From positions 2,542,001 through 2,606,000 of the forward strand of contig NZ_CP034433.1 of NCBI RefSeq assembly GCF_003952345.1: a DNA stretch of 64,000 nt, written 5' to 3'. The notes below the pieces were generated by a model. It was given only the letters and a program-made list of their open reading frames with translations. It was not told the origin of the DNA and did not search any database. How positions within the stretch are numbered: position 1 is the stretch's first letter; the number at the start of each line of letters is the position of its first letter. The position numbers and the translations under genes were made by a program. This DNA is from Iodobacter ciconiae (GTDB lineage Bacteria; Pseudomonadota; Gammaproteobacteria; Burkholderiales; Chitinibacteraceae). Below are positions 59,461-64,000 of the stretch, piece by piece.

Positions 59461-60684
59461 ATGGCGCTAGCACCTAAAACACTCAAAGTAAAAGAGTTTA
59501 CTTTTATCTGGGAAGGGAAAGATCGCAGTGGTAAGGTTGTCAAAGGCGAGGTACGGGCCAGCGGTGAACACGTGGTTAAAAACGCGTTACGCCGCCAAGG
59601 CATTAATGTCTTAAAAATAAAGAAGCAGAGGACAGGCACAGGCAAGAAAATTACTGAGGAAGACATTACCATGTTTACTCGGCAACTTGCCACCATGCTT
59701 AAATCAGGTGTACCGCTCCTTACCGCATTTGATATCGTTGCCAAGGGGCATAACAATCCATCCGTAACAAAGCTACTTATGGATATCAAAAATGATATTG
59801 AAACAGGCTTGTCGCTCACCCAGGCATTTAGGAAACACCCAAATGAGTTTGATACGCTTTATTGCAATCTGATTCAGGCGGGTGAGCAAGCTGGTATTTT
59901 AGATGCTCTACTGGCCCGGCTCGCCACGTACAAAGAAAAAACGTTAGGTGTTAAAAAGAAAATCAAATCTGCACTATTTTATCCAACGGCCATTATCGTT
60001 GCCGCGTTTGTAATTACCGCAGTGATTATGATTTTTGTTATTCCAGCATTTAAAGAATTATTTTCCAGTTTTGGAGCCAACTTACCAACGCCGACCTTGG
60101 TGGTAATGGCTATTTCCGATGTATTTGTGACCTATTGGTGGCTTATATTTGGCGGAATATTTGGCGGAATTTGGAGCTTCTTAAAAGCATGGAAAAAATC
60201 TGAGGCCATCCAGATAGTAATGGATCGCTTATTGCTCAAGATTCCAGTTATTGGAAAAATCATGCTGGATGCCACTATCGCACGCTGGTGCCGCACTCTT
60301 TCAACCATGTTTGCCGCAGGGGTACCTTTAGTAGACTCGCTGGATTCTGTCGGTGGTGCCGCAGGAAATTACCTCTATAAGCTTGCCACCAAAAAAATTC
60401 AAACGGAAGTAAGCACAGGAACCAGCCTCACTTTATCCATGCAAAGCACCAATATGTTTCCCAATATGGTGATGCAAATGGTAGCAATTGGTGAAGAGTC
60501 AGGGGCATTGGATTCCATGCTTAGTAAAGTTGCTGACTATTATGAAGAAGAAGTAGATAACGCTGTAGAAGCCTTATCCAGTCTAATGGAGCCCGTTATT
60601 ATGGTGGTCTTGGGTACGCTGATTGGTGGCCTGGTTGTTGCAATGTACCTGCCAATTTTCAAGATGGGCGAGGTTGTCGGTTAA
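59461..60684 (+). CDS. pilC: Type IV pilus inner membrane platform protein
   Basis: A 407-residue GspF-type protein with two cytoplasmic T2SSF domains and three membrane spans; MFTRQLATMLKSGVPLLTAF, GLSLTQAFRKHPNEFDTL and MVAIGEESGALDSML are characteristic. It anchors PilB at the inner membrane. It follows pilB by 18 bp and overlaps pilD by 1 bp. Confidence 0.97.
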   Translation: MALAPKTLKVKEFTFIWEGKDRSGKVVKGEVRASGEHVVKNALRRQGINVLKIKKQRTGTGKKITEEDITMFTRQLATMLKSGVPLLTAFDIVAKGHNNPSVTKLLMDIKNDIETGLSLTQAFRKHPNEFDTLYCNLIQAGEQAGILDALLARLATYKEKTLGVKKKIKSALFYPTAIIVAAFVITAVIMIFVIPAFKELFSSFGANLPTPTLVVMAISDVFVTYWWLIFGGIFGGIWSFLKAWKKSEAIQIVMDRLLLKIPVIGKIMLDATIARWCRTLSTMFAAGVPLVDSLDSVGGAAGNYLYKLATKKIQTEVSTGTSLTLSMQSTNMFPNMVMQMVAIGEESGALDSMLSKVADYYEEEVDNAVEALSSLMEPVIMVVLGTLIGGLVVAMYLPIFKMGEVVG

Positions 60685-61547
60685 TGATTGAATTGTTTTT
60701 AGACAGCCCTGCTATCTTTGGTAGTTTTTTATTCATACTGGGTCTTTTAGTCGGAAGTTTTTTGAATGTAGTGATTCACCGCATTCCTAAAATAATGGAG
60801 CAACAATTCAGACAGGAGTGTCAGCTGATTGATGCCCCTGTCGATGCTCCAATGCCACAGACTCCAACCTATAACCTAGTGGTCCCACGTTCTGCCTGCC
60901 CAAGCTGCGGCCACGCTATCAGTGCTTTGGAAAATATTCCAGTTATTAGCTATTTAGTTTTACGCGGGCGCTGCAGAGGTTGTAAAACGCCCATCAGCCC
61001 TCGCTATCCAATGGTTGAGCTTCTTTGCGCAGTACTCACTACCATTGCGGGCCTGCATTTTGGTGTAACAATCACGGCAATTGCTGCGATTATGCTGACT
61101 TGGTTCCTCATTGCATTGGTGTTTATTGATGCAGATACCTACCTCCTGCCCGATAACATTACCTTACCTCTACTTTGGCTAGGCTTACTTTTCAATTTAA
61201 ACAATGTATTTGTACCGCTAGATCAAGCAGTGATCGGTGCTATTGCGGGCTACCTGTTGCTCTGGGGCGTGTATTGGCTATTCAAGCTCATCACAGGAAA
61301 AGAAGGCATGGGCTACGGCGACTTTAAACTACTCGCCGCACTAGGCGCCTGGTTTGGATGGCAAGCCTTACCCAGTATTATTTTACTATCATCAGTCAGC
61401 GGAGCCATTATCGGCATTGCACTTGCCATACTTGCTAAACGGGGCATGGGTAAGCCGATGCCATTTGGCCCTTATTTAAGTATTGCCGGCTGGTTGACTT
61501 TACTAATTGGCAGTTCATTACAACAACTTTTGTATATAGCAGCATAA
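60684..61547 (+). CDS. pilD: Prepilin peptidase / N-methyltransferase
   Basis: A 287-residue aspartic membrane protease. The N-terminal methyltransferase part has GSFLNVVIHRIP and the four-Cys set CPSCG and CRGCK. The catalytic Asp residues lie in FIDADTYLLPDNIT and GKEGMGYGDFKLLAALGAW. About eight spans. It cleaves and methylates type IV prepilins. It shares 1 bp with pilC before and with coaE after. Confidence 0.97.
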   Translation: MIELFLDSPAIFGSFLFILGLLVGSFLNVVIHRIPKIMEQQFRQECQLIDAPVDAPMPQTPTYNLVVPRSACPSCGHAISALENIPVISYLVLRGRCRGCKTPISPRYPMVELLCAVLTTIAGLHFGVTITAIAAIMLTWFLIALVFIDADTYLLPDNITLPLLWLGLLFNLNNVFVPLDQAVIGAIAGYLLLWGVYWLFKLITGKEGMGYGDFKLLAALGAWFGWQALPSIILLSSVSGAIIGIALAILAKRGMGKPMPFGPYLSIAGWLTLLIGSSLQQLLYIAA

Positions 61548-62173
61548 TGCGTACTGATGGAATGAGAATCATCGGGCTTACAGGAGGAATAGGCAGCGGG
61601 AAATCAACTGTTGCCACTCTTTTTGCCGAGCTAGGTGTTCCAATTATAGATACAGATGAGATTGCACATACACTAAGCCACCCCCCTTCTGAAGCGCTAA
61701 AGCAAATTGCTTTAGAATTTGGTCAGCATTTTATTGAACAAAATGGCTCACTCAACCGAGCTCATATGCGTGCACACATTTATGCCAATAAAGATGCAAA
61801 AATGAGGCTTGAAAATATATTCCACCCACTTATCAAAAGCATTGTGATACAACGGCTGGATATACAAGCAGCCCATACACCATACGTCTTGTTGGTTGTT
61901 CCCCTGTTATTTGAAACAAATACATACAGCAACATAATAGACCGCAGCCTTTTAGTGGATTGCTCTGTTGAACAACAAATTGAGCGCGTACAAGCACGCA
62001 GTGGCCTAAAAAATACAGAAATTGCTGCGATTATTGCCAATCAACTGCCAAGAAAAGCACGAATACAACTTGCAGATGATATTATTTTAAATGAAAGCTC
62101 TCTTGCTCATTTACAATCCAGCGTTAACTCACTCCACGAGCGATATCAGGATCAAACATGTCGGTTTACGTAA
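61547..62173 (+). CDS. coaE: Dephospho-CoA kinase
   Basis: A 208-residue P-loop kinase: IIGLTGGIGSGKSTVATLF, DTDEIAH, and HPLIKSIVIQRL. It phosphorylates dephospho-CoA, the last step of CoA synthesis. ATG 61547 overlaps the pilD stop by 1 bp; ATG 61562 (MRIIGLTGG) is the more usual family start and equally possible. Confidence 0.95.
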   Translation: MRTDGMRIIGLTGGIGSGKSTVATLFAELGVPIIDTDEIAHTLSHPPSEALKQIALEFGQHFIEQNGSLNRAHMRAHIYANKDAKMRLENIFHPLIKSIVIQRLDIQAAHTPYVLLVVPLLFETNTYSNIIDRSLLVDCSVEQQIERVQARSGLKNTEIAAIIANQLPRKARIQLADDIILNESSLAHLQSSVNSLHERYQDQTCRFT

Positions 62174-62233
62174 GTAATTTTCATAAACCATTTTTTGCTG
62201 CAAAATTAAGTATCTCCGCCGGTTAGACACATC

Positions 62234-62992
62234 GTGATTAGCTACGAATTCCCAATTAACGAGCGCATTCGTACTCTTTTGCGACTCGAAAACTTATACA
62301 ACCGCACCATTCAGTATGTGGGGTGTGACTCTGCAGCGGACCATCATGCTGCTTTACTTGGTATTTTTGAAATTATGGAAGTGGCAAGCCGAGCTGACAT
62401 GAAATCGGACTTACTCCAAGAACTAGAACGTCAGCGGCAGGCTCTGTCCGCTCTTCGAAATAATCCGCAAATATCTGAAGACGCCCTTGAACGTGTTCTG
62501 ATCGATATTGATGAAACACATTGTAAAATGCTAAATATGACGGGTAAATTTGGACAATCACTGCGAGAGAATGAGTGGTTAATGGCAATTAAACAACGCG
62601 TCACCATCCCTGGTGGAGCATGTGCTTTTGACCTGCCTTCCTATCATTACTGGCAACAACAAAACCCTGAATATCGCAGAACAGATATTGACGGATGGTT
62701 TAACCCACTGCTTCCTATCAAACATGGCTTGGATATTGTGCTGCGATTACTCAGGGACAATATGCGTGAAAATAACTACACCGCAAAAAATGGGAATTTC
62801 CAGCAAATGTCCGGAGGTAAGACAGTCCAGCTATTAAGAGTTGGCTTACCTGAACATTTGGCTGCAGTACCTGAGCTTTCAGCGAACCGGTATGCAATCA
62901 ACATTCGCTTTGTAGTACCGTCAACCAGCGGAGAACGCGCAAAGGTTGTTGATACGGATGTTGATTTTAACCTGGGTTACTGCAATTTATGA
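62234..62992 (+). CDS. zapD: Cell division protein ZapD
   Basis: A 252-residue protein of the DUF1342 family. [19 protein letters not shown] at the start, then [20 protein letters not shown], and [15 protein letters not shown] near the middle, are diagnostic (separate segments). It cross-links FtsZ filaments at midcell. The start is the GTG 62234. Its stop overlaps yacG by 4 bp (ATGA at 62989). Confidence 0.94.
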   Translation: MISYEFPINERIRTLLRLENLYNRTIQYVGCDSAADHHAALLGIFEIMEVASRADMKSDLLQELERQRQALSALRNNPQISEDALERVLIDIDETHCKMLNMTGKFGQSLRENEWLMAIKQRVTIPGGACAFDLPSYHYWQQQNPEYRRTDIDGWFNPLLPIKHGLDIVLRLLRDNMRENNYTAKNGNFQQMSGGKTVQLLRVGLPEHLAAVPELSANRYAINIRFVVPSTSGERAKVVDTDVDFNLGYCNL

Positions 62993-63180
62993 ATACACCT
63001 ATCTTCCAGACCCAATGCCCTAGCTGTGGTAAACAACATACATACTCTATAGATAACCCCAACCGCCCTTTTTGCTCTGAACGATGCCAGCTGATTGATT
63101 TGGGTCGCTGGGCAAATGAGGAATACACCATTTCGGCTTCCAGCAACCGCACTGATGATCTGGACTCTCCTACAGATTAA
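62989..63180 (+). CDS. yacG: DNA gyrase inhibitor / zinc-binding protein YacG
   Basis: A 63-residue protein with the YacG four-Cys zinc site CPSCGK and [19 protein letters not shown]. It binds GyrB and blocks DNA entry. The order coaE-zapD-yacG is standard. The terminal acidic/Ser tail is not conserved. Confidence 0.95.
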   Translation: MNTPIFQTQCPSCGKQHTYSIDNPNRPFCSERCQLIDLGRWANEEYTISASSNRTDDLDSPTD

Positions 63181-63270
63181 ATTTTTTCAGCCTGTCACTT
63201 CAGCTTCATCTCCTCGTCATAGCAGTGTCATCTGCAGGCTTTAAGTTTCCTCTTATTCAGGAGGCAACCC

Positions 63271-63750
63271 ATGCTTCAAACTCAGATTATCCCTAGCCGC
63301 AAACGTAAACTCTCTGCGTGTATTGCTGACAGTGAAGAGTTATTCACGCAGCACAAGCTTTACGATACCGGGTTTTCGTTGAAGAAATGGGTGCACATAT
63401 AGTATGCCGCGAGCCTGGTATTGATCGCGATCTGTTTGATGCATATTGCGAGCATTTATTGGTTCAGGATGACGAGACAGGAGAGGTTGTCGGTAACTTA
63501 TCGCATTCTTCCGCCACATCAGGCACGAAAGCTTGGCAGCTACTACTCAGACACGAAATTTGATCTGGCTCGGCTTGGACATTTACGTGAACAACTCGTC
63601 AAAGTCGGCCGCTCATGCATACACCGGTAATCCCCCCACAAAACCAGCTCATTTTTAAGTAGAATTTTCTCGCAGTCTACTGCCGACCTTTTTATTATTC
63701 TACCGATGCAAAATCTGGATATGCGTTATACCCGACACTTCATGCGGTGA
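63271..63750 (+). pseudogene. olsB: Decayed OlsB-like acyl-ACP acyltransferase gene
   Basis: ATG 63271 (strong CAGGAGG site) opens MLQTQIIPSRKRKLSACIAD, then needs one base added near 63332 to continue HAAQALRYRVFVEEMGAHIV, CREPGIDRDLFDAYCEHLL and VQDDETGEVVG. It then needs one base removed near 63494 to read TYRILPPHQARKLGSYYSD and DLARLGHLREQLVKVGRSCI. After that the match jumps to DLFIILPMQNLDMRY at 63690, the usual C-terminus, so about 100 residues are deleted. The family comparison is from memory. Ornithine lipid or N-acyl amino acid synthesis is the family role. Confidence 0.72.
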
Positions 63751-63835
63751 TCTTCACACACAAGGGAGTTGGCCGAATGGACAAGAAACAGCTAAACTCA
63801 CAGCATTACGAATTTTCATACAGAAATTTAGCTGC

Positions 63836-64000
63836 ATGCGCACTCCATTATTATGCCTACGTCTTAGTCGCTTATGCCGCTTAATAGTGCATTTTGCCAA
63901 AGGATTATTTACCGTCACTTACCGTTTTCCACGCTTACTGTTATCAGAAAGAGTGGACTATATACAACAATGGTCAAGACAATTAACACAAATACTAGGT
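63836..64000 (+). CDS. Lysophospholipid acyltransferase, PlsC/OlsA-like (5' part only)
   Basis: ATG 63836 opens MRTPLLCLRLSRLCRLIVHF, then AKGLFTVTYRFPRLLLSERV and DYIQQWSRQLTQILG to the edge, the N-terminal membrane segment of PlsC-type 1-acylglycerol-3-phosphate acyltransferases. The catalytic HX4D motif would lie beyond the window. Position behind an OlsB-like gene suggests an olsB-olsA type pair. Confidence 0.7.
   Translation, partial: MRTPLLCLRLSRLCRLIVHFAKGLFTVTYRFPRLLLSERVDYIQQWSRQLTQILG

Overview
The window comes from a Gram-negative betaproteobacterium, most likely of the order Neisseriales and Iodobacter- or Chromobacterium-like. This is inferred from gene content and order (rpsP-rimM-trmD-rplS, icd-csp-clpS-clpA, pilB-pilC-pilD-coaE-zapD-yacG, an H-NS-family protein ending in the TWTGRGRKPQW-type motif) and from the rRNA sequences. 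No database search was possible, so the genus is a guess. Base composition looks close to 50% GC.

Layout. 1-3125: minus-strand tellurium-resistance-type (ter) cluster: two TerD-family proteins, then two von Willebrand A proteins, the last cut by the window edge. 3386-6511: LysR regulator divergent from an azoreductase, a pirin, and a decayed VOC-family gene. 6663-11623: surface polysaccharide block (two colinear GT2 glycosyltransferases, a GT4 glycosyltransferase, a WbaP-type initiating transferase) interrupted by copies of a dispersed structured repeat, followed by a PagL-like outer membrane protein. 12435-20150: argA, a large GGDEF/EAL protein, a LysE-type exporter, a HAD phosphatase, a CBS protein and argB. 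20444-26760: TetR regulator with an RND tripartite efflux system and its TolC-type channel. 26843-33663: H-NS-like protein, uvrD, a frameshifted response-regulator/TPR gene, a STAS protein, an AI-2E family membrane protein and a hypothetical protein. 34057-36412: GAPDH and ArsJ, the pair that makes and exports 1-arseno-3-phosphoglycerate.

36474-42144 is a complete rRNA operon on the minus strand (promoter, boxA, 16S, spacer with a second boxA and no tRNA genes, 23S, 5S, terminator). The 23S gene carries an intervening sequence at helix 45 that encodes a four-helix-bundle protein. 42276-63180 is conserved housekeeping sequence: mnmA (frameshifted), nudJ, rluE, icd, two near-identical cold shock genes, clpS-clpA, mscS, xerD-ogt, the rplS/trmD/rimM/rpsP operon, ffh, ypjD, a CorC-type gene, the pilBCD pilus genes, coaE, zapD and yacG. 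The right edge holds a decayed OlsB-like acyltransferase gene and the start of a PlsC/OlsA-like acyltransferase.

The most notable non-coding signals are a ~245-bp dispersed repeat (three copies) whose hairpin shows three compensatory base-pair changes between copies, a MITE-like palindromic element (one full and two half copies), the 23S intervening sequence, and matching 5'-leader hairpins of the two csp genes. Four genes carry single-base reading-frame lesions. Three of these (the RR/TPR gene, mnmA and the VOC gene) sit at short homopolymers and could be sequencing errors. The fourth (olsB-like) and the VOC gene also have internal deletions, which points to real decay.
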